Source of the DNA: Microvirga sp.
Lineage (GTDB): Bacteria; Pseudomonadota; Alphaproteobacteria; Rhizobiales; Beijerinckiaceae
Assembly: GCA_029266525.1 (NCBI GenBank)
Contig: JAQSWQ010000028.1
Span: 1 to 63,587 of the forward strand
Direction of reading: 5' to 3'
DNA: 63,587 nucleotides
The notes under the pieces were generated by a model. That model searched no databases. It had not been told where the DNA came from and saw only the letters and a program-made list of their open reading frames with translations. Positions 34,792 to 43,449 of this stretch are shown here, one piece after another. Each line of letters begins with the position of its first letter. The stretch's first letter is position 1. Both the position numbers and the translations under genes were made by a program.

Positions 34792-34821
34792 AGTCTAGTT
34801 GCAAATCGATTGCAATAGCAA
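34792..34821 (-). promoter_or_regulatory. Promoter and dyad operator of the metal importer operon
   Basis: On the minus strand TTGCTA (34816-34821) and TAGACT (34792-34797) are separated by 18 bases, a good sigma-70 spacing. The spacer contains TTGCAAATCGATTGCAA on the plus strand (34799-34815), that is, arms TTGCAA twice with a 5-base centre. The position would let a Fur-family regulator (Mur in this order) block the promoter when metal is plentiful. The regulator assignment is inference. Confidence 0.6.
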
Positions 34822-34886
34822 GAGCTATGTGCGACTGTCTTGGCGTTGGGGCAGCGAGCCTATCGTGAGCCCCAGGGAGGATGATC

Positions 34887-35354
34887 ATGCGTGCAACTTC
34901 GGCGATCGCGGCCCTCGCAGTCGCGGCCCTGCCGGCCGAAGCGGCGGGCGACCTATCCCGCCAGGATCCGATCGAGGTCACCGTCGACCTCGGCACGCCC
35001 GAGACTCCTTTCGGCTTCTCGCCCAACCGCATCGAGCTCGAGACCGGCAAGCTCTACAAACTCGTGCTGCGCAATCGCAGCGAGCTGCCGCACTACTTCA
35101 CCTCGCACGAATTCTCGTCGCGGGTGTTCACGCGCAAGGTCCAGGTAGTGGCGACGGTCGGCGGCCGGAAAGAGACGCTCGCCGAGTTCAAGGGTGCGAT
35201 CCGCGAAATCGAGGTCTATCCCGGCCACAGCGCCGAATGGTGGCTCGTGCCGGTCGCGACCGGCCGCCTCACCGATCTCCAATGCGGCATCCGTGACAAG
35301 GACGGCAAGACCCACGTCGAGCACGGCATGGTGGGAGAGATCGTCATCCGCTGA
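34887..35354 (+). CDS. Cupredoxin-like periplasmic protein
   Basis: A 155-residue exported protein with signal peptide ending AEAAG. The beta-sandwich pattern includes NRIELETGKLYKLVLRNRSELPHYFTSHEF, and candidate type 1 copper ligands are His in ELPHYF, Cys in LQCGIRD and His-Met in THVEHGM. Cupredoxins carry electrons or bind copper. The start at 34887 is preferred over 34881 because AGGGAGG lies 7 bases before it. The gene is divergent from the metal importer operon, with about 124 bases between the starts, so both may share regulation. Confidence 0.72.
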   Translation: MRATSAIAALAVAALPAEAAGDLSRQDPIEVTVDLGTPETPFGFSPNRIELETGKLYKLVLRNRSELPHYFTSHEFSSRVFTRKVQVVATVGGRKETLAEFKGAIREIEVYPGHSAEWWLVPVATGRLTDLQCGIRDKDGKTHVEHGMVGEIVIR

Positions 35355-35567
35355 GGGCCGGTAACCGGCCTATGACGAGCCCGTGTCGCGCCGGTTGATC
35401 CGCAACAGCACAGCTCGGCACACCACTCCATGATGTCCGGATGGCACATCGCGGAGGCCCGCTTTGCGCCAAGGAGATGACGGGCTCGACAGGAGCGCGG
35501 CCGACGCCGATGCGGATCGTGATCTTCTACGTCAGCAGCCGGACAGCCCGTTCCTAGACCCTGTCCG

Positions 35568-36233
35568 CTAGCTCACCTGGCCCATGAAGCAATCGGTTGG
35601 CACGGTGATGGTGCTCGAGACGGGCGGGCAGGGGTAGTACTGGGTGTTCTGCTGGACGTCCTGCGCGACCGCGTAGCTGCTGAGCAGCTCCACGAGCTTG
35701 AGGGATTCGTCGAGCCCGGACGAGATGCCGCCGCCGGTGACGCGGATCGCCTCATTCGGCGCCCGGCTGTCATCGACCACGAAGCGAGGAGTGCCTTCCA
35801 CCACATTCACCGCCTTGAACTGTTTGAGGCAAGGGATGAAGGCCCAATGGGTCGTCGCCTGAAAGCCGTCGAGCAATCCGGCCTTGGCGAGGAGAAGCGC
35901 GCCCTCGCAGACCGAGCAGACATATGTCGCAGTCGCGGCGACCCGGCGGAGGAAGTTCAGATAGGTCTGCTTCTCCTCGGTCATCAGCCGCTTGAGCGCC
36001 TGCGGCTCCCCGCCCGGCACCCACAGCACGTCCAATGCCTGCACGTCCGCGAAGCTTCTCTTGGCCATGAAGGTGAAGCCGTCCCGGGTCGTGACGCAGC
36101 CCACTTCCTGCGCAACGATCTGCACGTCGATTGCCGAACCTGCGGCGTCCTTCGGCATCCATTTGAGGATCTCGTGCGGGCCGGCGACATCGAGCAGGTC
36201 GACGCCGTCGTAAACCGGCATGCCGATGATCAT
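35568..36233 (-). CDS. DJ-1/PfpI family protein, isonitrile hydratase-like
   Basis: A 221-residue protein with the glutamine-amidotransferase-like fold of DJ-1/PfpI. The N-terminal MPVYDGVDLLDVAGPHEIL and the nucleophile elbow YVCSVCEGALLLAKAGLLDGFQATTHW (Cys109) closely follow isonitrile hydratases and related ThiJ proteins. Unlike the AraC-type relatives it has no DNA-binding domain. The C-terminal tail (QYYPCPPVSSTITVPTDCFMG) is an unusual extension. Enzymatic role (hydration of isocyanides, or stress hydrolase) is inferred. The 213-base gap on its left (35355-35567) shows no gene, only a GGCCGGTAACCGGCC palindrome. Confidence 0.8.
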   Translation of the reverse strand: MIIGMPVYDGVDLLDVAGPHEILKWMPKDAAGSAIDVQIVAQEVGCVTTRDGFTFMAKRSFADVQALDVLWVPGGEPQALKRLMTEEKQTYLNFLRRVAATATYVCSVCEGALLLAKAGLLDGFQATTHWAFIPCLKQFKAVNVVEGTPRFVVDDSRAPNEAIRVTGGGISSGLDESLKLVELLSSYAVAQDVQQNTQYYPCPPVSSTITVPTDCFMGQVS

Positions 36234-36311
36234 GTCGAAGCTCCCACGCTCGCCGAGACAACCCTCGGGAGCGTAGCCAAGCAGGTCTTGGGCAGGAAGG
36301 CTAGTGCCGGA

Positions 36312-36860
36312 TCAGTGCCGGGTGCCCGCGGCGAGGAGCTGTTCCGCAAGCTCCTCCCGCCTCGGGATGCCGATCACCCGGCCGATGTCCTTCGGCGGCG
36401 GCAGGCGGGTGTGGGCGGCCTTCATGACCGCGAGGTTCGCCTGGATGTCGGGCGGGAAGGGCGCGACCTTCTTGGTTTCCATGTTCACGTGGAGCGAGAG
36501 CGCCTCGCAGGTGGCCGAGACCCAGCCTTCGGTCGCGTGGCGGATCTCCTCGTAGAAATGCAGCCGCTTCTCGTCGAACGAGATGAGCTGGAGCGTCACC
36601 CGCACCAAGTCGGTCACCTTGAGCTCACGCTTGTAGAGGGTATGGACCTCGGCAGTGAAATAGGAGGCATTGCGCGCCTCGACGTAGTCCGGCCCAAGGC
36701 CCACGACCTCGAAGGCTTCGTCCACGGCCCGGTCGAAGAGCACGTGGTAATAGGCCATGTTCATGTGGCCGTTGTAGTCGATCCACTCGGGCTCGACCCT
36801 CATGGTGGAGGAGACGAAAGGCGCAAAGAAGAAGATCGGCGCGGTGCGCTCATCGGCCAT
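36312..36860 (-). CDS. Thioesterase of the hotdog fold (4HBT-like)
   Basis: A 182-residue protein. The hotdog-fold signature is VEPEWIDYNGHMNMAYYHVLFDRAVDEAFE with the catalytic Asp in DYNGHMN, and the central beta strands DLVRVTLQLISFDEKRLHFYEEIRH. Relatives include betainyl-CoA thioesterases associated with carnitine catabolism and 4-hydroxybenzoyl-CoA-type enzymes; the substrate is not predictable. Start set at ATG 36860; an ATG nine codons upstream is possible. It is separated by about 78 bases from the DJ-1-like gene on the same strand. Confidence 0.8.
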   Translation of the reverse strand: MADERTAPIFFFAPFVSSTMRVEPEWIDYNGHMNMAYYHVLFDRAVDEAFEVVGLGPDYVEARNASYFTAEVHTLYKRELKVTDLVRVTLQLISFDEKRLHFYEEIRHATEGWVSATCEALSLHVNMETKKVAPFPPDIQANLAVMKAAHTRLPPPKDIGRVIGIPRREELAEQLLAAGTRH

Positions 36861-37079
36861 CGGCGAAACCCCGTTCGTCGAATACACCCCACTCTTCTTC
36901 TGCCCCGGCCGAGGCGTCTACCATGGAACTCACGCCGTCGCACTCCCGAAAATACTGGTAACGCGCGCCGATCCTGTGGAACGGGAAGCTTGGCCTCCTG
37001 TCAAGCGGGGTATTGTCGGCATCGGCGGTCTGGTATTGCCTCGCGGGCGACATCGCGAACGCCCCGGAAACCAAGACCG

Positions 37080-38495
37080 ATGAATGCTCCGCACCCCGCG
37101 CCGCGTCTGCGGCCTTCCGAGGCGACCGTCGCGGCACTGACGGCGGAGCTGCACCGGCGCTATGGCAACCGGGCCGTGACGAGCCTCGCGGTGCGCGAGC
37201 AGCACGGCCATACGCTGACCTGGGTCGCGAACCAGCCGCCGGACATCGTGGTCTACCCGCACTCGACGGCGGAGGTGGCGGAGATCGTCAAGCTTTGTGC
37301 CGAGCACGAGGTGCCTGTCGTGCCATACGGAACGGGCACGTCGCTCGAGGGCCATGTCAACGCGCCTTACGGCGGCGTCTCGGTCGACACGAGCCAGATG
37401 AAGCGCGTGGTCGCGGTGCATGCCGAGGATCTCGACTGCACCGTCGAGCCCGGCGTCACGCGCAAGGAGCTGAACGAGCATCTGCGCGACCGCGGCCTGT
37501 TCTTCCCGATCGATCCCGGCGCCGACGCCTCGATCGGCGGCATGGCCGCGACCCGGGCCTCCGGGACCAACGCGGTCCGCTACGGCACCATGAAGGACAA
37601 CGTGCTCGCCTTGACCGTCGTCCTCCCGAACGGCGACGTGATTCGCACGGCCCGGCGCGCGAAGAAGAGCTCGGCTGGCTACGACCTGACGCGGCTGTTC
37701 GTCGGTTCCGAGGGCACGCTCGGCATCGTCACCGAGATCACGCTGAAGCTGCACGGCATCCCCGAGGCGATCTCGGCCGGCGTCTGCCCGTTCCCCTCGA
37801 TCCGGGCAGCCTGCGAGGCGGTGATCGCGACGATCCAGTCGGGCATCCCGGTCGCCCGCATCGAGCTCCTGGACGAGTTGCAGGTGCGCGCCTGCAACCG
37901 GTATTCCAAGCTCACTCTCGACGAGGCGCCGACGCTGTTCCTGGAGTTCCACGGCTCCGAGGGCGGGGTGAAGGAGCAGGCCGAGCGCTTCGGCGAGATC
38001 GCGGCGGAATACGGCGGCGGCCCTTTCGACTGGGCGACCAAGGCCGAGGATCGCAACCGCCTCTGGCAGGCCCGCCACGACGTGTACTGGGCGGTCTTCA
38101 CGCTGCGCCCCGGCGTCAAGGCGACCGCGACCGATGTCTGCGTGCCGATCTCGCGGCTTGCCGATTGCGTCGAGGAGACGAAGCGCGACGCCGACGCCTC
38201 GGGGCTGATCGCACCGATCGTCGGGCATGTCGGCGACGGCAATTTCCACGTCTCGCCGCTGATCGACATGGACGACCCCGACGAGATCGCGCGCGTCGAG
38301 GCCTTCATCGCTCGGCTCGTCGAGCGGGCGCTCGCCATGGAGGGCACCTGCACCGGCGAGCACGGCGTCGGGCAGAACAAGATGAAATACCTCGAGGCCG
38401 AGCACGGGCCGGGGGCGCTCGACCTCATGCGCACCTTGAAGCGGGCGATCGATCCTCACAACATCATGAATCCGGGCAAGATCGTCGCGCTCTGA
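37080..38495 (+). CDS. FAD-linked oxidase, D-lactate dehydrogenase/glycolate oxidase GlcD type
   Basis: A 471-residue flavoprotein of the VAO/PCMH fold that oxidises D-2-hydroxyacids and passes electrons to cytochrome or quinone. The FAD-binding domain shows VVPYGTGTSLEGHVNAPYGGVSVDTSQMK and GADASIGGMAATRASGTNAVRYGTMKDNVL; the C-terminal domain has VGHVGDGNFHV and GTCTGEHGVGQNKMKYLEAEHG, typical of cytochrome-linked D-lactate dehydrogenases. No signal peptide. Start ATG chosen at 37080; upstream in-frame codons are non-coding. The gene is divergent from the thioesterase. Confidence 0.92.
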   Translation: MNAPHPAPRLRPSEATVAALTAELHRRYGNRAVTSLAVREQHGHTLTWVANQPPDIVVYPHSTAEVAEIVKLCAEHEVPVVPYGTGTSLEGHVNAPYGGVSVDTSQMKRVVAVHAEDLDCTVEPGVTRKELNEHLRDRGLFFPIDPGADASIGGMAATRASGTNAVRYGTMKDNVLALTVVLPNGDVIRTARRAKKSSAGYDLTRLFVGSEGTLGIVTEITLKLHGIPEAISAGVCPFPSIRAACEAVIATIQSGIPVARIELLDELQVRACNRYSKLTLDEAPTLFLEFHGSEGGVKEQAERFGEIAAEYGGGPFDWATKAEDRNRLWQARHDVYWAVFTLRPGVKATATDVCVPISRLADCVEETKRDADASGLIAPIVGHVGDGNFHVSPLIDMDDPDEIARVEAFIARLVERALAMEGTCTGEHGVGQNKMKYLEAEHGPGALDLMRTLKRAIDPHNIMNPGKIVAL

Positions 38496-38570
38496 CCGAA
38501 GGCCATGGTAGCGCCATCGATTGCCCGCAGAAGGCGCTAGACTGAATCAGTCGAGAGGCAGGCGGACCCG

Positions 38571-41500
38571 TTGCGCGACATCCTGACCGTTCTTGCGGGC
38601 CTGTTGATCCTGGTGCTCGCGGCCGCGCTCGTGGTGCCGCCCTTCGTCGAATGGGAGGCGCACCGCGAGCGCATCGAGCTTGCCCTGGCGCAAGCCGCCG
38701 GCACGCCGGTCAAGACCGAGGGACGGCTCGAGCTGCGCCTTTTGCCCTCGCCGCGCGTGCGCCTCGACCAGCTGCGGCTCGGGAGCGGTCGGGCGGACGC
38801 GCCGGCGCTGCTTGCGAATTTCGTCAAGGCCGAGATCGCGCTGACCGGGCTTTTCCAGGGCGATGTGCGCTTCACCGCGACCCGAATCGGGCGTGCCGAG
38901 CTCCGCGTGCCGACGGCCGCCGACGGCTCGTGGCGGCTGCCGCCCGAGATCGGCTCGGGCGAGGCGCTGGGCCGCCGGTGGGCCTTCGAGGACCTGCGTG
39001 TGCAGCAGCTTCTCGTCACGACGGTGACGCCGACGACCGGGCGGACCGACCAGTTCTTCGCCGAGAACGTCCGCGTCGAAGGCCAGACGCTCGCCGGCCC
39101 GTGGCGGCTCGAAGGCGCGACCGCGGGCGTGCCGTTCCGCCTCGCGACCGGCGAGATCGGGCCTGACCGAACGGTGGCGGTGAAGCTCGCCGGCGGCGGC
39201 GACCTTCACCCGCGATTCGAGGTCGACGGCAAGCTCGCGCTTGCCGGGGCGGAGGGAGAGCCGGGGCTCTCCGGCACGGCGAAGCTCCTGTTCGGCCCGC
39301 CCGCTCAGGTCGCGGCCGCCGGCGTGCCGGTCCCGGTCGCGATCCTGGCGGGCTTCAAGACCGCCGGCAAGGCGGTCGAGCTCGATCCGATCTCGATCGA
39401 GGCGGGCGAGGGCACGGCGAGCCTGCGGCTGTCCGGCACCGGCACGGTGCGGATCGACGATCCGAGCGTCTCGCTCAAGCTCGAGGGCCGGCGGCTCGAC
39501 ATCGACAGCTTCATCCTCTCCGCGGCCGGCCAGGCCTTCAGGGAGCAGATGCCGAGCTGGAGCCTGCCGCCGATCGCCGTCCCGATCGACCTTGATCTTT
39601 CGCTCGGCAGCATCGGGCTTGCGCAGGAGGAGCTTTCGAACTTCGTGCTGCGCGCCGGCCTGCGCTCGGGGCGCGCCGAGATCCGGCTGCTGGAGCTCAC
39701 GGCGCCGGGCCAGACCCGCATCGCCGTGGAGGGCGAGCTTGGGCTCACGACCGAGGGTGGCGGCAACGGCCGCATCGCCGTCGCGACGCCCGCCACCGAC
39801 CGCTTCCTGCGCTATCTCGCCAGGCTCTCGATCCCGGTTCCGTTCGCCCGGGCGATCGAGGCGCAGCCGCTGGAGGCGAGGGCCGACGTCAGCTTCGCAC
39901 CGCCGGTCGCCTCCTTCCGCAACCTGCGCCTCAAGCTCGGCGAGGCGAGCGTCACCGGCACTGCCCGCTTCACCGCGCCGGAGGGACAGGCCCGTGGCAA
40001 GCTCGAGGCCCAGGTCGGCATCCAGGGGCTCGATCTCGCCCAGCTGCCGCAGATCGGCAGCGTCTTCGAGGCCACGCGCAATCTCGATGTCGGCTTCATC
40101 CTCGACGCCCGTGGCGTGCGCCATGGCGGGCGCGACGGCGCCGGCCGCATCTCCGCGCGCATCCTCTCCGACGGCCCTTCGCTCTTCGTCGAGGCGCTCG
40201 AGATCGTCGACCTCGCCGGGGCGAATGCCCGCGTGAGCGGCCGCATCGGCCCGGACGGCTCCGGCAGGATCGCCGGCCGGGTGACGGCGAAGCGTGCCGC
40301 CCCTCTCGTCGATCTTCTCGGCACGGTGTGGGTCGGGGGGGTATCGCAGCTCGTTCCGCATTTCCTGCGCGAAGGCGATCTCGACCTCGAGGTGACGGCG
40401 GAACGGGCGGGCGAGGATCAGCGCGCGTCCGGCCCGCGCCTGCGCACGAGCGCGAGGGGCCGCGCCGCGGGCGGGCTGTTCGAAGCCGAGGCCGTCGCGG
40501 CCGACGGACGAACCGAGAGCCTTGCCGTGCGCCTCGCCACCGAGAACACCGGCGTGTGGGTCGACAGGCCGAATGTGCCGATCCTGCGCCGCCCCTCGAA
40601 GCTCGAGCTCAAGGGGGTCCGCGTCGCCTCGGGCCTGTTCAACGTGACCGCGGAGGGCGAGGTCGGCGGCGTCCGCGTCCACACCACCCGCCCGTTCGCG
40701 CTCGGCTCCGGCGACGATGTCGTCGACTCGGGCGAGGCGGCGCTGTCCACCCCCGACGTGACGCCGTTCCTCGTGCTGCTCGGCGACGGCGCCGGGGTCG
40801 ATCCGCCCGTGCCGATGGACGTGCGCGTGACGCTTGGGCGCGAGCGCGACGGCTCGCTCCTTGCGATCGGCGGACGGATCGCCGACGGCGCGGTGCAGGC
40901 GCGGCTTGCCGCCCGCTCGCGCGCCGACATCACCGGAACGATTGCGGTCGACCGTCTCTCGATGCCTTGGCTGGTCGCGGCGCTCGCGCTCAATGCCGCG
41001 CCCGATCCGCGCGCGAGCTTGTGGTCGACCGCCCGCTTCGGGCAGAGCGGGCGGCTCGTCCATGGCGGGCAGGTGGCGGTTCAGGCGAAGGCGATCGAGT
41101 TCGGCCGCGGCTTCCGCGGCGCGAACGGCGCTTTCACCTTCGCGATCATGCCCGAGGGCGTCGCGATCCGCGACCTCGCCGCGGATCTCGCCGCAGGCCG
41201 CCTGAAGGGCGCGCTGACCATCACGCGCCAGGGCTCGCTCGCCTCCTTCGTGGGGGAGGGGGCCGTCGAGAACGTGCCGCTCGACGCCGCGCTCGGGCCT
41301 TCGCCCTTCGCCGGCCGGCTCTCCGGCAATCTTCGCTTTGGCTCCTCCGGCGAGACGCTCGCTGCGACGGTCGGCAATCTCGCAGGCGCAGGCGAGCTGC
41401 GGCTCAGCGAGCTGCGCGTCCCGAACGCCGAGCCCGGCGCGCTCGCGCGCGGGCTGCCGCGCGCGCTGGCCGACAACGATCCGCTTTCCGCCCGCCGGCT

Positions 41501-42290
41501 CCAGGCGATTCTCGGCGAGGAACTCGCCAAGGGGCGGCTCCAGGCGCCTGCGGTTGCGAGCCCGATCACCATGGTGGGGGGCGTGATGCGGATGAGCCCG
41601 TTCGCTGCCGATCCCGGACCGGCAGTTTGGCAGGGCGCGGTTGCGGTCGACCTCAAGACTCTGTCGCTCGATGCGCGCGGCACGCTGACGAGCCGCACCG
41701 CTCCGAAGGGCTGGAGCGGAACGCCACCCTATGTCGGCCTTGCCTGGCGCGGGCCGATGGCCTCGCCGGCTCGCGAAATCGACGTCGGGCCGCTAATCAA
41801 CGGGCTCGCCTCGATCGTGCTCCAGCGCGAGCTCGAGCGCATCGAGGCGTTCGAGATGGAGGCGAATGAGCGGGCGCGTCTCAACAGCCGGCGCGGCATG
41901 GAGCAGATGCGCGAGCGCGACCGGCTCGCGGCCGAGGAGGCGGCGCGCCAGGCCCGCATCCGCGAGGAGCAGGAAGCGGCCGAGGCGGCGCGGCAAGCGC
42001 GGCTTCGCGAGGAGGCCGAACGTCAAGCGCGCATCCGCGAGCAGCAGGAGGCGGATCGTCAGGCAAGGCTGCGCGAGGAGGCCGAGCGCCAGGCCCGCAT
42101 CCGCGAGCAACGGGAGGCGGAGCGCCAGGCCCGCATCCGCGAGGAGGCCGAGCGCCAGGCCCGGATGCGCCAGCAGGAGGATGCGCAAGGCGCGCCCTCC
42201 GATGCCCGCTTCCGCCCGGGCTCGATCCAGCCGCTGCCGGCGCCGCTCGACATTCGCCCTCCCGCGGCGTTGGGACGTCCACCCGGCTAG
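38571..42290 (+). CDS. AsmA-family protein with repetitive coiled-coil tail
   Basis: A 1239-residue protein with TTG start and GAGGCAGGCGG upstream. One N-terminal membrane helix (ILTVLAGLLILVLAAALVV) is followed by the AsmA N-terminal domain (PPFVEWEAHRERIELALAQAAGTPVKTEGRLELRLLPSPRVRL, read in pieces), a long beta-rich region, and a conserved C-terminal AsmA domain (about 900-1080). AsmA proteins bridge inner and outer membrane and take part in phospholipid transport. After about residue 1085 comes a highly charged helical tail of repeated RQARIREEAE-like units, then a Pro-rich end. Confidence 0.86.
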   Translation: MRDILTVLAGLLILVLAAALVVPPFVEWEAHRERIELALAQAAGTPVKTEGRLELRLLPSPRVRLDQLRLGSGRADAPALLANFVKAEIALTGLFQGDVRFTATRIGRAELRVPTAADGSWRLPPEIGSGEALGRRWAFEDLRVQQLLVTTVTPTTGRTDQFFAENVRVEGQTLAGPWRLEGATAGVPFRLATGEIGPDRTVAVKLAGGGDLHPRFEVDGKLALAGAEGEPGLSGTAKLLFGPPAQVAAAGVPVPVAILAGFKTAGKAVELDPISIEAGEGTASLRLSGTGTVRIDDPSVSLKLEGRRLDIDSFILSAAGQAFREQMPSWSLPPIAVPIDLDLSLGSIGLAQEELSNFVLRAGLRSGRAEIRLLELTAPGQTRIAVEGELGLTTEGGGNGRIAVATPATDRFLRYLARLSIPVPFARAIEAQPLEARADVSFAPPVASFRNLRLKLGEASVTGTARFTAPEGQARGKLEAQVGIQGLDLAQLPQIGSVFEATRNLDVGFILDARGVRHGGRDGAGRISARILSDGPSLFVEALEIVDLAGANARVSGRIGPDGSGRIAGRVTAKRAAPLVDLLGTVWVGGVSQLVPHFLREGDLDLEVTAERAGEDQRASGPRLRTSARGRAAGGLFEAEAVAADGRTESLAVRLATENTGVWVDRPNVPILRRPSKLELKGVRVASGLFNVTAEGEVGGVRVHTTRPFALGSGDDVVDSGEAALSTPDVTPFLVLLGDGAGVDPPVPMDVRVTLGRERDGSLLAIGGRIADGAVQARLAARSRADITGTIAVDRLSMPWLVAALALNAAPDPRASLWSTARFGQSGRLVHGGQVAVQAKAIEFGRGFRGANGAFTFAIMPEGVAIRDLAADLAAGRLKGALTITRQGSLASFVGEGAVENVPLDAALGPSPFAGRLSGNLRFGSSGETLAATVGNLAGAGELRLSELRVPNAEPGALARGLPRALADNDPLSARRLQAILGEELAKGRLQAPAVASPITMVGGVMRMSPFAADPGPAVWQGAVAVDLKTLSLDARGTLTSRTAPKGWSGTPPYVGLAWRGPMASPAREIDVGPLINGLASIVLQRELERIEAFEMEANERARLNSRRGMEQMRERDRLAAEEAARQARIREEQEAAEAARQARLREEAERQARIREQQEADRQARLREEAERQARIREQREAERQARIREEAERQARMRQQEDAQGAPSDARFRPGSIQPLPAPLDIRPPAALGRPPG
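41935..42180. repeat. Degenerate tandem repeat encoding RQARxREEAE units
   Basis: About eight imperfect copies of a 27-30-base unit with GCCAGGCCCGCATCCGCGAGG character encode alternating RQARIREQQE and RQARLREEAE decapeptides in the AsmA-like protein. They form a single long charged coiled-coil. Nucleotide similarity between copies is high, so array length may vary between strains. Confidence 0.8.
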
Positions 42291-42514
42291 ATGGCCGCCC
42301 GCTCCTTCGCCGCGGCCAACACGAAGACGCGGATGGCCGAGGAGAGGTTCTGGCCGGCGCGCCCGGCGTCGATCTCGGCGATCAGCGCCTGGGCCGACAC
42401 GCCGCGCTTCCTCGCGATCGCCTGCAGCTCGTCCCAGAAAGGCTGCTCGAGCGATACGCTGGTTCGGTGGCCGGCGATCGCGACCGAGCGCTTGACGATG
42501 CGCACCGCGGTCAT
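42287..42514 (-). CDS. Ribbon-helix-helix domain protein
   Basis: A 75-residue protein with the ribbon-helix-helix pattern: RSVAIAGHRTSVSLEQPFWDELQAIARKRGVSAQALIAEIDAGRAG, where the first part forms the DNA-contacting strand and two helices follow. It overlaps the upstream DUF4169 gene by 4 bases (ATGA), so the two are coupled. This pair follows fumC in many relatives; here ccdAB lies between. Likely a small DNA-binding regulator; its targets are unknown. Confidence 0.78.
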   Translation of the reverse strand: MTAVRIVKRSVAIAGHRTSVSLEQPFWDELQAIARKRGVSAQALIAEIDAGRAGQNLSSAIRVFVLAAAKERAAI

Positions 42515-42696
42515 TCCGTCTTGTCGTCGCGCCGATGTGCCTCGATTTGCCGCTCGGCCAGGCGCTCGCGCGCCTCCGCGAGCCGCTTCTGCTCGCTCGT
42601 GCGCCCGAACTTCGCGCGGTTCTCCGCCGCCCGCGCCTCCTTGTCGGCCCGCGCCTTGTCCTTGCGGGCGCGGCGGAGGTTGACGATGTCGGCCAT
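42511..42696 (-). CDS. DUF4169 family protein
   Basis: A 61-residue, very charged protein: ADIVNLRRARKDKARADKEARAAENRAKFGRTSEQK, then a second Arg/Glu helix. This matches DUF4169, small proteins common in Hyphomicrobiales next to fumC and an RHH protein. The sequence is nearly all helical. Function unknown. It overlaps the RHH gene by 4 bases, and the ccdB stop lies 4 bases upstream of its start. Confidence 0.8.
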   Translation of the reverse strand: MADIVNLRRARKDKARADKEARAAENRAKFGRTSEQKRLAEARERLAERQIEAHRRDDKTE

Positions 42697-42700
42697 GAGC

Positions 42701-43018
42701 TCAAAACCCTGTGAGCAGGACATCAAGTGCCCTGATGAGATCGTATCGGTGCGCGTCCAACGACCCGATGCGCTCGCCCAGGGTACGGCGATCGATCGCC
42801 GCCAGACGATCCACCGCCACAATGTACTCCCGTCCCTCAATTGCGACCAATGGCCGGATGCGTTCGAGGGGAGGAAGACGGTCCTTCCCATGGAGTGGGG
42901 CGACGATGACCGTTTCTACAGCGCGGGCGTGGGCGTGCTGAAGAATGACCACAAGCTCACTGTGGCGCCTGTCCGCGCCCAGGAGCGAGCGCACGCGATA
43001 CACGGCGAACTGGTCCAT
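42701..43018 (-). CDS. ccdB: CcdB-family toxin
   Basis: A 105-residue CcdB-like protein: it starts DQFAVYRV, continues with VVILQHAHARAVETVIVAPLH, and ends with LTGF preceded by YDLIRALDVL, matching the order of CcdB elements (an N-terminal strand, a PLHxx segment, and a C-terminal helix ending in a hydrophobic tail). CcdB poisons DNA gyrase. Activity is not proven by sequence. It is the second gene after ccdA: the ccdA stop and the ccdB ATG share one base (TGATG). The pair interrupts the fumC-DUF4169-RHH neighbourhood. Confidence 0.85.
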   Translation of the reverse strand: MDQFAVYRVRSLLGADRRHSELVVILQHAHARAVETVIVAPLHGKDRLPPLERIRPLVAIEGREYIVAVDRLAAIDRRTLGERIGSLDAHRYDLIRALDVLLTGF

Positions 43019-43395
43019 CAGAACAGGCGGTAGCCATCCGACCATAATCCGTTGCGCCGGAGTTCCTCGTTCGACTCGCGGATTGCTTCGGCGTTGCGCT
43101 CTTCCCACCGACGCGCCTCTTCGTCCGAGGCGTTTCGCTCAGCCACTTCGCTGGCCCTAAAAATACCGTCCCGCTCAATATGCGCGTTGTACCACGCGAC
43201 ATCGGGTTCTATTTCTTTTCGGCGCTGCTCCAGGCGTGCAGCGTATCTCGGGACCGTGCTGAGCCGCTCGGCGCCTAGGGCACGCTGCAGGGCTCTGTCC
43301 GCCACGTCGGCCAGATCCAGCCCAGCCGTTGCAGCAAGCTCTACCAGCTCCCTATCAAGCTCGACTTCGACACGAACCTTCTCCGGCTCGTCCAT
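43018..43395 (-). CDS. ccdA: CcdA-family antitoxin with two toxin-binding-like segments
   Basis: A 125-residue antitoxin. The N terminus (VRVEVELDRELVELAATAGLDLADVADRALQRAL) is a ribbon-helix-helix DNA-binding domain. The C-terminal segment 96-125 (RRWEERNAEAIRESNEELRRNGL, then SDGYRLF) is the classical CcdB-binding tail. A second copy-like segment lies before it at about 53-79 (YAARLEQRRKEIEPDVAWYNAHIERDGIF, read in parts). Typical CcdA is 70-80 residues, so this one appears extended by a duplicated tail. It would autoregulate the operon. Confidence 0.78.
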   Translation of the reverse strand: MDEPEKVRVEVELDRELVELAATAGLDLADVADRALQRALGAERLSTVPRYAARLEQRRKEIEPDVAWYNAHIERDGIFRASEVAERNASDEEARRWEERNAEAIRESNEELRRNGLWSDGYRLF

Positions 43396-43449
43396 GGCGA
43401 TCTCCGTTCTGCTCCGAGGTTTAGGACATCGGCGGCGGTTAGGCCATTG

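Noticed and set aside
35355-35567. Hidden small gene in the gap between cupredoxin and DJ-1-like genes
   Set aside because: Only short frames without ribosome-binding sites or protein-like composition; a GGCCGGTAACCGGCC palindrome is the sole feature.
38547-41063. Long minus-strand open frame of 838 codons opposite the AsmA gene
   Set aside because: The translation is low complexity (Arg/Ala/Gly/Glu) with no domains; the plus strand encodes a full AsmA-type protein.
41935-42180. CRISPR array
   Set aside because: The repeats are in-frame, degenerate and lack spacers; they encode a coiled coil.
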